Positions 34,766 to 43,535 of a stretch of 64,000 nt of DNA are shown piece after piece (position 1 is the first letter of the stretch; each line of letters opens with the position of its first letter). Below the pieces are notes generated by a model. The model did not search any database. It had not been told where the DNA came from and saw only the letters and a list, made by a program, of their open reading frames with translations. Both the position numbers and the translations under genes were made by a program. Origin of the DNA: Rhodococcus jostii NBRC 16295 (GTDB lineage Bacteria; Actinomycetota; Actinomycetes; Mycobacteriales; Mycobacteriaceae); NCBI RefSeq assembly GCF_001894825.1, contig NZ_BCWY01000010.1, positions 123,279-187,278 on the forward strand, read 5' to 3'.

Positions 34766-36187
34766 ATGACAACGACCGCCGCGTCACCGGCCAGCTGGTC
34801 CGAACTGCTCGGGCCCCGATACCGCTCCACCTCTGTCGTCCTCGCCGGCGGCGTCGGACTCCACGCCGTCAACATCTTTCTGACCACGAGCCTGCTGCCC
34901 ACCGCCATCGGCGAGCTCGGTCGCGAATCGCTGTACGCGTGGAGCGCGACCGTCTTCATGGTGGCGTCCGTCATCTCGTCGATGACCGTCAGCCGCCTGC
35001 TCGCCCACCGTGGGGCGCTCGGCGCGTATCTGTTCGCGCTGGCACCCTTCTTCGTCGGCACGATGATCTGCGCGGTCGGCCCGACGATGGAAGTCCTCCT
35101 CGTCGGGCGTGCGATCCAAGGTCTCGGCGGCGGTCTGCTCGCCGGTTTGAGCTACGCGGTGCTGCGCGAGGCGCTGCCGGAACAACTGTGGGCTCGCGCG
35201 ACCGCCCTGGTCTCGGCCATGTGGGGCGTCGGAACTCTCGCCGGCCCGGCGATCGGCGGACTGTTCGCCCAACTCGGCCTGTGGCGGCTCGCGTTCGTCG
35301 CGCTGGCCGTGGTCGCCGCCGCGATCGCACTGATCGCTCCGCGGGCGTTGCCGCGCACCGAGCGTGTGCGCGGCGGAGAACCCGTCCCGGCCATGTCACT
35401 CGCACTGCTCACCCTGGCCACGATCGCGATCAGCGTCGCGGGCATTCTCGGCAACCGCACCCAGATGCTGGTGCTGATCGCGCTCGGGGTCGTGTTCATC
35501 GCTCTCTTCGTCGCCTGGGAGCGACGGTCACATCACCGAGTGTTGCCGCAGTCGACGTACACGCGGGCGTCGTCGCTGAAGTGGATCTACCTCACGATCG
35601 CGGTGCTGGCGTCCGGCACCGTCTCGGAGGCCTTCACTCCCCTTTTCGGTCAACGGCTGGCCGGACTGGTGCCGTTCGCTGCGGGATTCCTCGGCGCCAT
35701 GATGTCGGTCGGGTGGTCCGTGACCATGATCTTCAGTTCCGACATCTCCCGCCCACGTGCGCAGACGGCGGCCAAGGTCGCCGGACCGGTCGTCCTCGCT
35801 GCCGGCCTCCTCGTGACGGCAGGTCTCTGGCGCGACGACGCCGGCCTCGGCACCGTGATTCTGTGGGCCGGCGCGCTCGCGGCCGCGGGCGCCGGGATCG
35901 GACTCGCCTTTCCCCACCTCATGGTCGCCGCCATGCGAAGCAGCGACGACGAGCAGGAGGGTGCCAAAGCAGCGGCCGGGCTGAACACGGTCGAATTGAT
36001 CGCCATGGCTGTCGGGTCCGCGATCGCCGGCGTGCTGGTCAACCTCGGCGCTCCCTCTATCCTCACGTCCGCACGACTGCTCTTCCTCGGCCTGGGCGTC
36101 ATCGCAACAGTCGGCGTGTACACCGCGTATCGCGCGACCCGGCACGCCGCCGCGACGTCGCCGGCCTCCCCTAGGACAGTGGCGTGA
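34766..36187 (+). CDS. MFS transporter, probable drug/metabolite exporter
   Basis: A 473-aa major facilitator with about 14 hydrophobic segments, as in DHA2-type drug exporters. Typical loops are RLLAHRGALGAYLFA after helix 2 and GRAIQGLGGGLLAGLSYAVLREALP near helices 4-5. The ATG at 34766 is used because the upstream GTG at 34757 lies within the -10 box. The divergent soxR and its operator suggest export of a redox-active or toxic compound. Its 3' end overlaps the lyase gene by 17 nt, tail-to-tail. Confidence 0.9.
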   Translation: MTTTAASPASWSELLGPRYRSTSVVLAGGVGLHAVNIFLTTSLLPTAIGELGRESLYAWSATVFMVASVISSMTVSRLLAHRGALGAYLFALAPFFVGTMICAVGPTMEVLLVGRAIQGLGGGLLAGLSYAVLREALPEQLWARATALVSAMWGVGTLAGPAIGGLFAQLGLWRLAFVALAVVAAAIALIAPRALPRTERVRGGEPVPAMSLALLTLATIAISVAGILGNRTQMLVLIALGVVFIALFVAWERRSHHRVLPQSTYTRASSLKWIYLTIAVLASGTVSEAFTPLFGQRLAGLVPFAAGFLGAMMSVGWSVTMIFSSDISRPRAQTAAKVAGPVVLAAGLLVTAGLWRDDAGLGTVILWAGALAAAGAGIGLAFPHLMVAAMRSSDDEQEGAKAAAGLNTVELIAMAVGSAIAGVLVNLGAPSILTSARLLFLGLGVIATVGVYTAYRATRHAAATSPASPRTVA

Positions 36188-37007
36188 AATGTTCCGCGCG
36201 ACGCAGGATGTCGTGGGCCCGGGCCAACTGCGGCAAATGTCCGCCATGAGTGACACGCGAACCATCCGCACCGAGGCGATCGATCGTCGTTTCGGCCCAG
36301 GAGATGTCGTCCGAATCCGGGGCCAGTGCAGTATTGATCACCAGCACCTGCTCCCCCGCGAGGGTGAGTTTTCCGGTCATTCCCATCTCGCGGCCCAGCC
36401 GGGTGTCGTCCCGCACCACCTCGGCGTCGAGCGACAACGTCGGTCCGTCGACCGGGGACCCGATCTGCGCCGCCCGGCTCGCGTTGACGAGCCTGGATCG
36501 GGCATAGGCCAACGCCATCGGGCTTCGCCCCGCACCGGTGTCACGACAGTAATCGCCGATCCCGAACGCGAGCCGAACGACGGGAGGGGTGCGAGCGATG
36601 TCGTCGACGACCACGATCGCTGCCGCGGATTCGACGAGGGCGACCACCGGGACACCGGGGATCTCAGCGGCCGTGTCACGGACCTGATCGGGGGTTTCGG
36701 TTTTCGAGAGCATGAGCCCCTGCAGACCCGGCAGACCGCGGATCGCCTCGAGGTCGCGCCGCCAGTGTGCGGTGGTGGCGTCGTTGATCCGCACCCAGCC
36801 TGCACGCTGTTCGAGCCACGCTGCAGCGCAGGCACGACCCTCCTCCTTCGCCGCGAACGGCAATCCGTCCTCGAGGTCGATGATCAGGGCGTCCGCACCG
36901 GACGCAGCCGCCGCGGCGACGACCTCGCTGCCGACCGCGGGAACCAGGAGCCAACTCCGCGCCATCGCGACGTCGACCTCCCTGCGCTGGGCAGTCTCCA
37001 CACTCAT
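36171..37007 (-). CDS. CitE-like HpcH/HpaI aldolase/citrate lyase family protein
   Basis: A 278-aa TIM-barrel lyase. Features are RSWLLVPAVGSEVVAAAAASGADALIIDLEDGLP (metal-binding Glu-Asp), WVRINDATTAHW (CoA/phosphate Arg), LMLSKTETPDQV, VVALVESAAAIVVVDDIA with the second acidic ligand, and LAFGIGDYCRDTG. Family members cleave malyl-, citramalyl- or beta-methylmalyl-CoA. No CitD/CitF partners are near, so it is a stand-alone CitE-like enzyme. The start is ATG 37007, before MSVETAQRRE. Confidence 0.88.
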   Translation of the reverse strand: MSVETAQRREVDVAMARSWLLVPAVGSEVVAAAAASGADALIIDLEDGLPFAAKEEGRACAAAWLEQRAGWVRINDATTAHWRRDLEAIRGLPGLQGLMLSKTETPDQVRDTAAEIPGVPVVALVESAAAIVVVDDIARTPPVVRLAFGIGDYCRDTGAGRSPMALAYARSRLVNASRAAQIGSPVDGPTLSLDAEVVRDDTRLGREMGMTGKLTLAGEQVLVINTALAPDSDDISWAETTIDRLGADGSRVTHGGHLPQLARAHDILRRAEHFTPLS

Positions 37008-37133
37008 GCTGTTCTCTCCTCGGCCATACCGAGGACTCTGCGCGGCACCGAGCAAAGACACACTCGACGAAGCGGAGTGCTGCGGGGCCTTCCGGTCACC
37101 GCTTCGGCAGGGTCGGTGCCCCCGCAGATCCCG

Positions 37134-37421
37134 TCAGAAGTCGAAACCCCAGGAGACCGGGTTGAACACGACGCGGTACCAGACGTCGGTTACGGCATCG
37201 AAGGTGCAGGGCACGATCACGACCCCCGACGTCTGCTCGAGCGCCGAGGCCTTTCCGCAGAAGTACTCCGCGCCTTCGCCGGACGTCTCCGCCCGGTAGA
37301 CCGGTCCGACGTGCCACGGTTCGGCACTCGCCGTGCCGGCTCCCAGGGTGGCTCCGAGCACCAGGGGCGCGGCAAGAATCCCGACAAGTGCTGCGGTACG
37401 TCGAGCGGACTTCTTCTGCAC
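37134..37421 (-). CDS. small secreted protein, 95 aa
   Basis: A 95-aa exported protein. The N-terminus VQKKSARRTAALVGILAAPLVLGATLGAGTASA is a typical Sec signal with a cleavage site before EPWHVG; the mature part (about 61 aa) has two Cys (YFCGK, VPCTF) that could form a disulfide. The start is GTG 37421, supported by AAGGAG. Related small secreted proteins are frequent in Rhodococcus. Function unknown. Confidence 0.7.
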   Translation of the reverse strand: MQKKSARRTAALVGILAAPLVLGATLGAGTASAEPWHVGPVYRAETSGEGAEYFCGKASALEQTSGVVIVPCTFDAVTDVWYRVVFNPVSWGFDF

Positions 37422-37519
37422 GAGAGCTCCTTCGTTGGCGAAAACACGACAGTTCTGTGCGGTTAGGTCGCGCACGGCGGGTCGAGCGTTACGCCTGTTG
37501 TCCGTTGGCGCGCGGACAA

Positions 37520-38212
37520 TTACCGGGGAGCCGACGCCCTCTGCTCGAACACCTCACTCGACCCGTTCTGCTCGGCGAGCTGCCGTGCACCGTCCAGGGC
37601 AGCCTGGGCGGCCGCCTTCACCGTGGCCGGATCCTCGGCGGTCGCGGGAACTTCCACCGGGTCGGGCGTCTCGACCGTGCCCGGGGTCTCGACGGCGTCC
37701 GGGGTCTCGACGGTACCCGGGGTCTCGACGGCGTCCGGGGTCTCCGGGGTTTCCGCGAGGTCAGGTGTCTCGACGGCGTCCGGGGCTTCCGCGAGGTCAG
37801 GCGCCTCGACGGGTTCGGGAGGCTTGATGGCAGGTGCCGGAGTCGGTTTCGGTACCTCGACGGGCGCGGTGCCGCCCTTCTTCAGATACTGGCCGCAAAC
37901 AGGCCATGCGCCGGGGCCCTGCGTTTTCAGGACGTTCTCGGCAACCCGGATCTGCTCGGCTTCACTGGCTTCCGAGGGGTCGCCCGTTCCGCCGTTCGCC
38001 TTCCAGGTCTCCGGCGTGAACTGCAGGCCGCCGTAGAAACCGTTTCCTGTGTCGGTGGTCCAGACGCCACCGCTTTCGCATTCCGCGACTTCGTCCCAGT
38101 CGTGCGGCGCGGCGGACGCAATTCCGGCGGCCAGTGCCAGTAGGGCGGTGGCGACCGCGCCGATCAGGGCGATCCAGCCGAGGGTGCGTTTTCGAATAGT
38201 GCGAGTGATCAT
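37520..38212 (-). CDS. rpf: resuscitation-promoting factor (Rpf) transglycosylase
   Basis: A 230-aa secreted Rpf. A Sec signal (IALIGAVATALLALAAGIASA) is followed directly by the Rpf domain: HDWDEVAECESGGVWTTDTGNGFYGGLQFTPETW with catalytic Glu in the ECES motif, and the paired Cys in WPVCGQYL. Residues about 115-205 are a low-complexity linker of near-identical blocks rich in Val, Glu, Thr, Pro, Asp and Ala (VETPGTVETPDAVETP). The enzyme cleaves peptidoglycan and helps dormant cells resume growth. Expression is probably controlled by the leader upstream. Confidence 0.95.
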   Translation of the reverse strand: MITRTIRKRTLGWIALIGAVATALLALAAGIASAAPHDWDEVAECESGGVWTTDTGNGFYGGLQFTPETWKANGGTGDPSEASEAEQIRVAENVLKTQGPGAWPVCGQYLKKGGTAPVEVPKPTPAPAIKPPEPVEAPDLAEAPDAVETPDLAETPETPDAVETPGTVETPDAVETPGTVETPDPVEVPATAEDPATVKAAAQAALDGARQLAEQNGSSEVFEQRASAPR

Positions 38213-38224
38213 GCTGGCTCAATC

Positions 38225-38385
38225 CTCTCCGCGCGTGCGGACGGGGTATGCCTGCGACAACGGTCGCTGCCGGCTCGGCATCACCTTTCGGTGCCTCGTC
38301 CCGCGCCTCGAAGGTGTCGGGATTCCGAACCCGCGTGCACAGATTTGCAGCGGCGGGCCCCCGAACGTGGCCTCCTCCCGAAATT
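38225..38385 (-). promoter_or_regulatory. probable c-di-AMP (ydaO) riboswitch upstream of rpf
   Basis: The ~200-nt leader of rpf on the minus strand is GC-rich and structured, and ends with GCCGAGCCGGCAGCGACC followed by GTCGCAGGC, resembling the conserved 3' part of ydaO/c-di-AMP riboswitches. Such riboswitches are known upstream of rpf genes in streptomycetes and mycobacteria. The 5' core (GGGGGCCCGCCGC) is a weaker match, so the call is by similarity and context. Confidence 0.55.
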
Positions 38386-38654
38386 CACACGGCATGAACA
38401 AGGTACGGATGTCCGACTATTGAGATGCGGGAGTGAAAATTGTGTAGTTCTGAGGTTTCGATACCATTCCGACGTCATGTCGTGATAATTTCGTGACGCA
38501 GTAAGCGTGAATGTGAATGATGTAGGGGCCCATTCGGTCCCGCTCAGCCCTTCGGTCTCGGTCGTGATACGACACCGATAGAGGGTTGTGCGTGCGATCG
38601 GACCGACCGGGTGAGATCGGTGAACTATCGGGCGCCCGTTTTCGTGAATAGGTT

Positions 38655-39449
38655 ATGACCGTTCGACAATCCGGTCCGGCTCCGGAATCCGACGGGATGT
38701 GGTCGACAGCGCTGGCCCGGGGACTCATCCGCGAGGACGCGCTGCGCTCGACGCGGTACTCGGACACCGGATATATCGACCTCCTCGAGTCGCATCCACC
38801 GACACGACGCACCATCGCGCAGCGGGCGATGACCAACAGAACCGTTGCCGCGGTCTACGAACGACTGTGGCGGCCGGTCGTCGTCGCGGCGCTGAGCCTG
38901 CACGGACTTTCCATCGCCGAAGAGCGCGAACGGGCCGCCGCGGCCATGGAACTCGACGGCGGGCAACGAGTGCTCGACGTGGCATGCGGTCCGGGCAATT
39001 TCACCAGTTTCTTCGCCGACAGGCTCGTCGGCGACGGATTCGTCATCGGAGTGGACAACTCGCCGGCAATGCTCGAGCGCGCAGTCCGCGACAACAGTCG
39101 CACCCGGGCGGTCTACCTCCACGCCGACGCGGTCAGCCTGCCGTTCGACGACCGGACGTTCGACGCCGTCTGCTGTTTCGCGGCGCTCTACCTCGTGGCG
39201 GAGCCGTGTGCCGTGCTCCGCGAGATGGTACGGGTGCTGGCGCCCGGTGGCCGGATCGCGGTGACGACCAGCTACGGTCGCGAGTCCCTCTTCCTGCGGA
39301 AGGGACTCGAGCTGGGCGCAGCATTGTGCGGAGCGCGGGTGTTCGACCGCACGACCGTCCCGGCCTTCCTTGCCGCCGCGGGGCTCATCGACGTCGAGCA
39401 ACAGCTGCGCGGCATCTCCCAGTTCGTCACCGCCCGCCGCAGCAGGTGA
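38655..39449 (+). CDS. class I SAM-dependent methyltransferase
   Basis: A 264-aa methyltransferase. Motif I is VLDVACGPGNFTSFFA, beta2 ends in VIGVDNSPAML, then LPFDDRTFDAVCCFAALYLV at motif IV and VLAPGGRIAVTTSYG. A helical ~90-residue N-terminal extension precedes it. The group resembles enzymes acting on small molecules or lipids; substrate unknown. It precedes the mreB homologue by 249 nt on the same strand. Confidence 0.85.
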   Translation: MTVRQSGPAPESDGMWSTALARGLIREDALRSTRYSDTGYIDLLESHPPTRRTIAQRAMTNRTVAAVYERLWRPVVVAALSLHGLSIAEERERAAAAMELDGGQRVLDVACGPGNFTSFFADRLVGDGFVIGVDNSPAMLERAVRDNSRTRAVYLHADAVSLPFDDRTFDAVCCFAALYLVAEPCAVLREMVRVLAPGGRIAVTTSYGRESLFLRKGLELGAALCGARVFDRTTVPAFLAAAGLIDVEQQLRGISQFVTARRSR

Positions 39450-39698
39450 TCGGACCTGCCGAGGAGGAGTGGCTGCGACCGTTCGGGATGCTCGAAGGTT
39501 CTCGAGGTCGAGTTGCGGTTCGAACACGTCCGTCGCGCAGTCGATCTCCCCCACCTCCCGGATCCGCGAAGTGCGGACGGCTCCGCGGGACGATCGGGGC
39601 ACAGTGTACTGGTCTTTGGTGGCGAGCGACATCTTCCGAACACCGCTGCACATGCGTAACATCTACACCATCTCGCTGGAATCCCTGTGGAGGCCGAC

Positions 39699-40688
39699 GT
39701 GGGTGGACTTGGTATCGATCTCGGAACTGCCAACACTGTCGTCGGAACCCCCGACGACGGGATCGTCTTGAACGAACCATCATTCATGCTGGTTCGAACG
39801 AAGAATCCGCATCGCGCTCTCGCGATCGGCACGGAAGCGCGCAGCCTCGTCGGCCGCACACCGATCGGCATCACGCCGGTTCGGCCGATGCGCCACGGGG
39901 TCATCGTGGATCTGGAGTCGGCGCGCGCCTTCGTCACAGCCGTCATCAAGCGGGTGTCCCCGTCCCGGCGGTACGGTCTGCGCCCGAAGGGTGTCATCTC
40001 GGTACCCGCGGGCGCCACCCCGCTCGAACGTCGCGCCCTGCTCGAGGTCGGACACGAGGCCGGTCTGCGGAAAGTGGGATTGGTGCCGGAGCCGGTGGCG
40101 GGAGCGCTCGGCTGCGGGATCAATCCGCTCGAACCGCGTGCCCACCTCGTCGTCGACATCGGCGGCGGCACTTCCGAAATCACCGCCATCTGTTTCGGTG
40201 GCATTCTGTCCCACCGCAGTTGCCGGCTCGCGGGGGACGAACTGACCAACGCGCTGTACCAGTACCTGCGGGCAGAGCACAAGATCGTCGTCGGCGAGCT
40301 CACCGCGGAGCGAGCCAAGCTCGGTGCACCCGACACCGAGGAGGGTCAGTCGCTCGTCGTGGAGGGGCGCGACGCCGTCACCGGCCGGGCACGATTCGTC
40401 ACCCTCGAGACCGAGGAGATCGTGGATGCGTTGCGGCCGACAACAACCGGAATCGTGCAGACACTGACCGAGGTTCTCGAGGACCTTCCTCCCCAGGCGA
40501 TCGGTGACGTGATGTCGGAAGGGCTACTCGTCATCGGCGGCGGGGCGATGTTGCGCGGTCTGTCGCAGCTGCTCGAAGAGTCCTTCGGGTTTCCCGTCAA
40601 GTCGGCCGAGCGCCCGCTCACGTGCGTCGCCGAAGGCGCGACGGCGTGTCTCACGCACCCTGAGGTCGTTGCCGCCTACAGCAGCTGA
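39699..40688 (+). CDS. mreB: MreB actin-like cell-shape protein
   Basis: A 329-aa bacterial actin. The ATPase motifs are intact: phosphate-1 GLGIDLGTANTVV, RTPIGITPVRPMRHGVIVDLESA, phosphate-2 HLVVDIGGGTSEITAICFGG, GRDAVTGRARFVTLETEEIVDAL and the adenosine motif LLVIGGGAMLRGLSQLL. MreB filaments normally direct RodA/PBP2 wall synthesis. The start is GTG 39699, with GGAGG 5 nt before it; an in-frame GTG at 39687 is an alternative. No mreC or mreD is adjacent, but the gene stops exactly where the opposite-strand RodA-PBP fusion stops. A MreB in this group of pole-growing actinobacteria is unusual. Confidence 0.93.
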   Translation: MGGLGIDLGTANTVVGTPDDGIVLNEPSFMLVRTKNPHRALAIGTEARSLVGRTPIGITPVRPMRHGVIVDLESARAFVTAVIKRVSPSRRYGLRPKGVISVPAGATPLERRALLEVGHEAGLRKVGLVPEPVAGALGCGINPLEPRAHLVVDIGGGTSEITAICFGGILSHRSCRLAGDELTNALYQYLRAEHKIVVGELTAERAKLGAPDTEEGQSLVVEGRDAVTGRARFVTLETEEIVDALRPTTTGIVQTLTEVLEDLPPQAIGDVMSEGLLVIGGGAMLRGLSQLLEESFGFPVKSAERPLTCVAEGATACLTHPEVVAAYSS

Positions 40689-43520
40689 TCACCGATTCGG
40701 CGGCGGGGCAGGCGGTCGCGGGAAGTAGCGTTCGAGGATTTTCTTGACCACCGGTCCTGAAGTCGCGGACCCGAATCCGCCGCCACGGACCAGCACCGAC
40801 ACCACGATTTCGGGAGCGTCGAACGGCGCCACCGCGGAGAACCAGGCGTTGAGGCCCTCCCCCGGCGCCGACGGATCCTCCGCCGTGCCGGTCTTCGCGC
40901 CGGCCGGCACCGGGAGATCGGCGAGTTGTCCTGCGGTACCGGCTGCAGCGGACGCCCGCATCCCCGCCCGCACGGGACCGAGTCGGTCTGCGAACGGTAG
41001 GCGCTCCGGTGCCGCTGTCGGGATGGGAATCTGTTCCGACCCGTAGGCTGCCGCGAGCTGAGGCGTCACAATGGCGCCGGTGGCGATGCCCGACGTCCAC
41101 CGCGCGACCTGTATCGGGGTCGCGCTGACGGTGCCCTGCCCGATACCCATCAACAGCGTCGAACCGGGATACCAGGTGGCCCCGATGCTTCCGACGTTCT
41201 CCGGGGTGCCGAGAAATCCCTCGGCCTCGCCCGGAAGATCGATCCCGGAACGCCGGCCGACGCCGAGTTGCCCTGCGACGTCCGCCATCCTCTCCGGGCC
41301 CAGGAGTTCACCGAGCTTGTAAAAGTAGACGTTGTCGGACCACTGGATGGCCTGCAGCAGGTTGTGTGGACCCATCGGTTGCCAGTTCCGGAAGGTGTGC
41401 CCACCGTAGGTGTAGGCCGCGCCGGTGTCGACCACCGTGTCTGGCGACAGCACCGGGTACTGGGTATTCGCCGCCGCGACGACGATCTTGAAGGTCGAGC
41501 CGGGCGGGACCGCGGTCTGGGTGGCGTTGTTGACCAACGGACTCGGCCCCGGGGTCTGGCTCTGCGCGGCGAGCGCGACGACGTCGGCCGGAGGACCGTA
41601 GACATTGTTGTCGGCCCCCGGGACACTGGCGAGGGCGAGCACAGCTCCGGTCCGGGCGTCCATCACGACGGCGGCAGCGAGGTCGCCCTTGCTGGTTCGC
41701 ATCGCCTCCACGAGAGCGTCGGTGGCCAGGTTCTGCACCCCGAGGTCGAGGTGCAAGCGCAGATCGTGGCCCCGCACCGGGTCCACGCGCTCACCGGTGG
41801 CCACAGGATGTCCGGACGGATCGACGTACATGCACTGTTTGCCGTCGCTGCCGCGGAGCAGCGCGTCGTACTGCTTCTCGAGTCCCGCCTTGCCGACCCG
41901 TGATCCGAGCGCGAGATGCGGCCAGCGTTCCATGTCGTCGGTGTCGGCGACCCCGACGTGTCCGAGGACGGAGGCGAACACCGCACCGTACGGGTACTGC
42001 CTGCGGCCGGACGGCACCACGAGGACACCGGGAAGTCGCGCGTCCACGATGCGCCGGGCCTGGTCGGGCGTGACTCGGCCCACGACTACCTGAGATTCCC
42101 CTTCCCCACCGGCGTCGATCAGATCCGCCAACGCGTCCGGAGACGTGGCGAGCAGCGCGGCGAGCCGGTTGCGGGTGTCGTCGTCGTTCTCCTGGAACAT
42201 CCGGGCGACCACCGCGACGGTGTACTCGGCGACGTTCACCGCGAGAGGAACACCGTTGCGGTCGAGGATCAGTCCGCGCTCGGCAGGCAGGCGGATGCAC
42301 CGCATCATCTGCTGGTCGCTCATCGCCCGGAATTCCGCACCCCGGTCGTGTTGCAACTGCCAGGCGAACACCGACATCGCAACCAGCGCCGCGGTCATCG
42401 TCACGGTGCCCGCCGACATTCCGCGCGGGCGCCGGCGGCGCCGGGGATCCGGGGCCCACAGTGGTCGCGCGACGCCGTCCCGGCGCACCGCGAGTACCAG
42501 TCCGATGGCGGCGAATCCGACGATTGCGGCCGTACCTCCGTAGCTGAACAGAGGTATCGGCATCCCGGTATGGGGCAGCAGCGACAGACTCTGACCGATC
42601 GACACCAGCGCGTGGATCCCGAACAACCCGCCGATTCCGGCCGCGACGAGTGCAGCCTCCCGGGTCCGCGCCGTTCGCGCGGCGAGTGCGGCCCGCCACA
42701 CGATGACCGAGGTCGCCACCACCACAGCCAGACCGGCGATCAGGCCCCACCCGTACACGAGGCTGGCGAACGCGAGATCGTGCTCCGATTCGGGAAGGAA
42801 CTCCGCCCGCACGTCGTACAGCGGGTCACGCGCCAGACCCCACAGGCCACCGCTTCCGATCGCGATGTTCGCCTGCAGCTCGGCCCATCCCGCCCCGGCG
42901 GGATCGGCGTTGCTCGACAGGAACACGTGCACCCGTTCGAGCTGGTAGGGGCGGAGGAAGAGCACGGCAAGCGGGAGCGACGCGATACCCAGCACGAACA
43001 GCGGAACGAGAGGCAGCAGCGGGACGCGGGCAAGGATGAGCATGAACCCCACCGTCGCAACGAGGACGACGGCAGTCGACAGGTCGGGTTGGAGTGCGAC
43101 GAGTGCCACCGGCACGGCCGCGATCATCAAGGTCGCGAGGAATCGCGCCAGGCTGAACCCACCCGCGAGCATTGTTGCGGGCACGAGAACGAGAGCGAGC
43201 TTGGCCAGTTCGGACGGCTGGACGGTGAACATGCCGAAGTCCAGCCAGCGTTGGGCGCCCTTCGTCGCGACTCCCGCGAGGGGCACGACCGCCAGCAACA
43301 CGGTCGCCACCGTGAAGACCGCCCAGCCGAAGGCGCGGAGATCACTCATCCGCAGACGGGACACCAGGTACATGACGCCGAGACCGGCTGCGGCGAAGAG
43401 CGCGTGCCGAACAGCATGTCCCGCCAACCCCGTCGAGGTGAGATTCAGGAGGCCGAGCAGTACGAGGACGATCGCCGCCCCGACGATCCACGGATCGGAT
43501 TCCTGCTTGCCGTCGTGCAT
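40689..43520 (-). CDS. fused RodA/FtsW (SEDS) glycosyltransferase and class B penicillin-binding protein
   Basis: A single 943-aa protein. Residues about 10-350 are a complete SEDS peptidoglycan polymerase: QPSELAKL (101-108), IAIGSGGLWG (219-228), the catalytic-loop FLPESEHDLAF with Asp248, and PIPLFSYGGT (321-330). A basic linker (RRRRRPRG, about 360-367) and a transmembrane segment lead to a class B PBP: RGLILDRNGVPLAVN (415-429), SxxK with Ser675/Lys678 in PPGSTFK, SxN at 728-730, and KTG at 876-878. Both halves keep their catalytic residues, so polymerisation and cross-linking may be done by one chain. The two activities are normally separate proteins (RodA+PBP2, FtsW+FtsI). It follows the 43536 gene by 15 nt and converges on mreB. 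Confidence 0.95.
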   Translation of the reverse strand: MHDGKQESDPWIVGAAIVLVLLGLLNLTSTGLAGHAVRHALFAAAGLGVMYLVSRLRMSDLRAFGWAVFTVATVLLAVVPLAGVATKGAQRWLDFGMFTVQPSELAKLALVLVPATMLAGGFSLARFLATLMIAAVPVALVALQPDLSTAVVLVATVGFMLILARVPLLPLVPLFVLGIASLPLAVLFLRPYQLERVHVFLSSNADPAGAGWAELQANIAIGSGGLWGLARDPLYDVRAEFLPESEHDLAFASLVYGWGLIAGLAVVVATSVIVWRAALAARTARTREAALVAAGIGGLFGIHALVSIGQSLSLLPHTGMPIPLFSYGGTAAIVGFAAIGLVLAVRRDGVARPLWAPDPRRRRRPRGMSAGTVTMTAALVAMSVFAWQLQHDRGAEFRAMSDQQMMRCIRLPAERGLILDRNGVPLAVNVAEYTVAVVARMFQENDDDTRNRLAALLATSPDALADLIDAGGEGESQVVVGRVTPDQARRIVDARLPGVLVVPSGRRQYPYGAVFASVLGHVGVADTDDMERWPHLALGSRVGKAGLEKQYDALLRGSDGKQCMYVDPSGHPVATGERVDPVRGHDLRLHLDLGVQNLATDALVEAMRTSKGDLAAAVVMDARTGAVLALASVPGADNNVYGPPADVVALAAQSQTPGPSPLVNNATQTAVPPGSTFKIVVAAANTQYPVLSPDTVVDTGAAYTYGGHTFRNWQPMGPHNLLQAIQWSDNVYFYKLGELLGPERMADVAGQLGVGRRSGIDLPGEAEGFLGTPENVGSIGATWYPGSTLLMGIGQGTVSATPIQVARWTSGIATGAIVTPQLAAAYGSEQIPIPTAAPERLPFADRLGPVRAGMRASAAAGTAGQLADLPVPAGAKTGTAEDPSAPGEGLNAWFSAVAPFDAPEIVVSVLVRGGGFGSATSGPVVKKILERYFPRPPAPPPNR

Positions 43521-43535
43521 CCCTCCCCCCGGCGC

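Noticed and set aside
37640..37850. Repeat element or CRISPR-like repeats in rpf
   Set aside because: The repeated DNA encodes the V-E-T-P linker of Rpf in frame; it is a coding low-complexity repeat.
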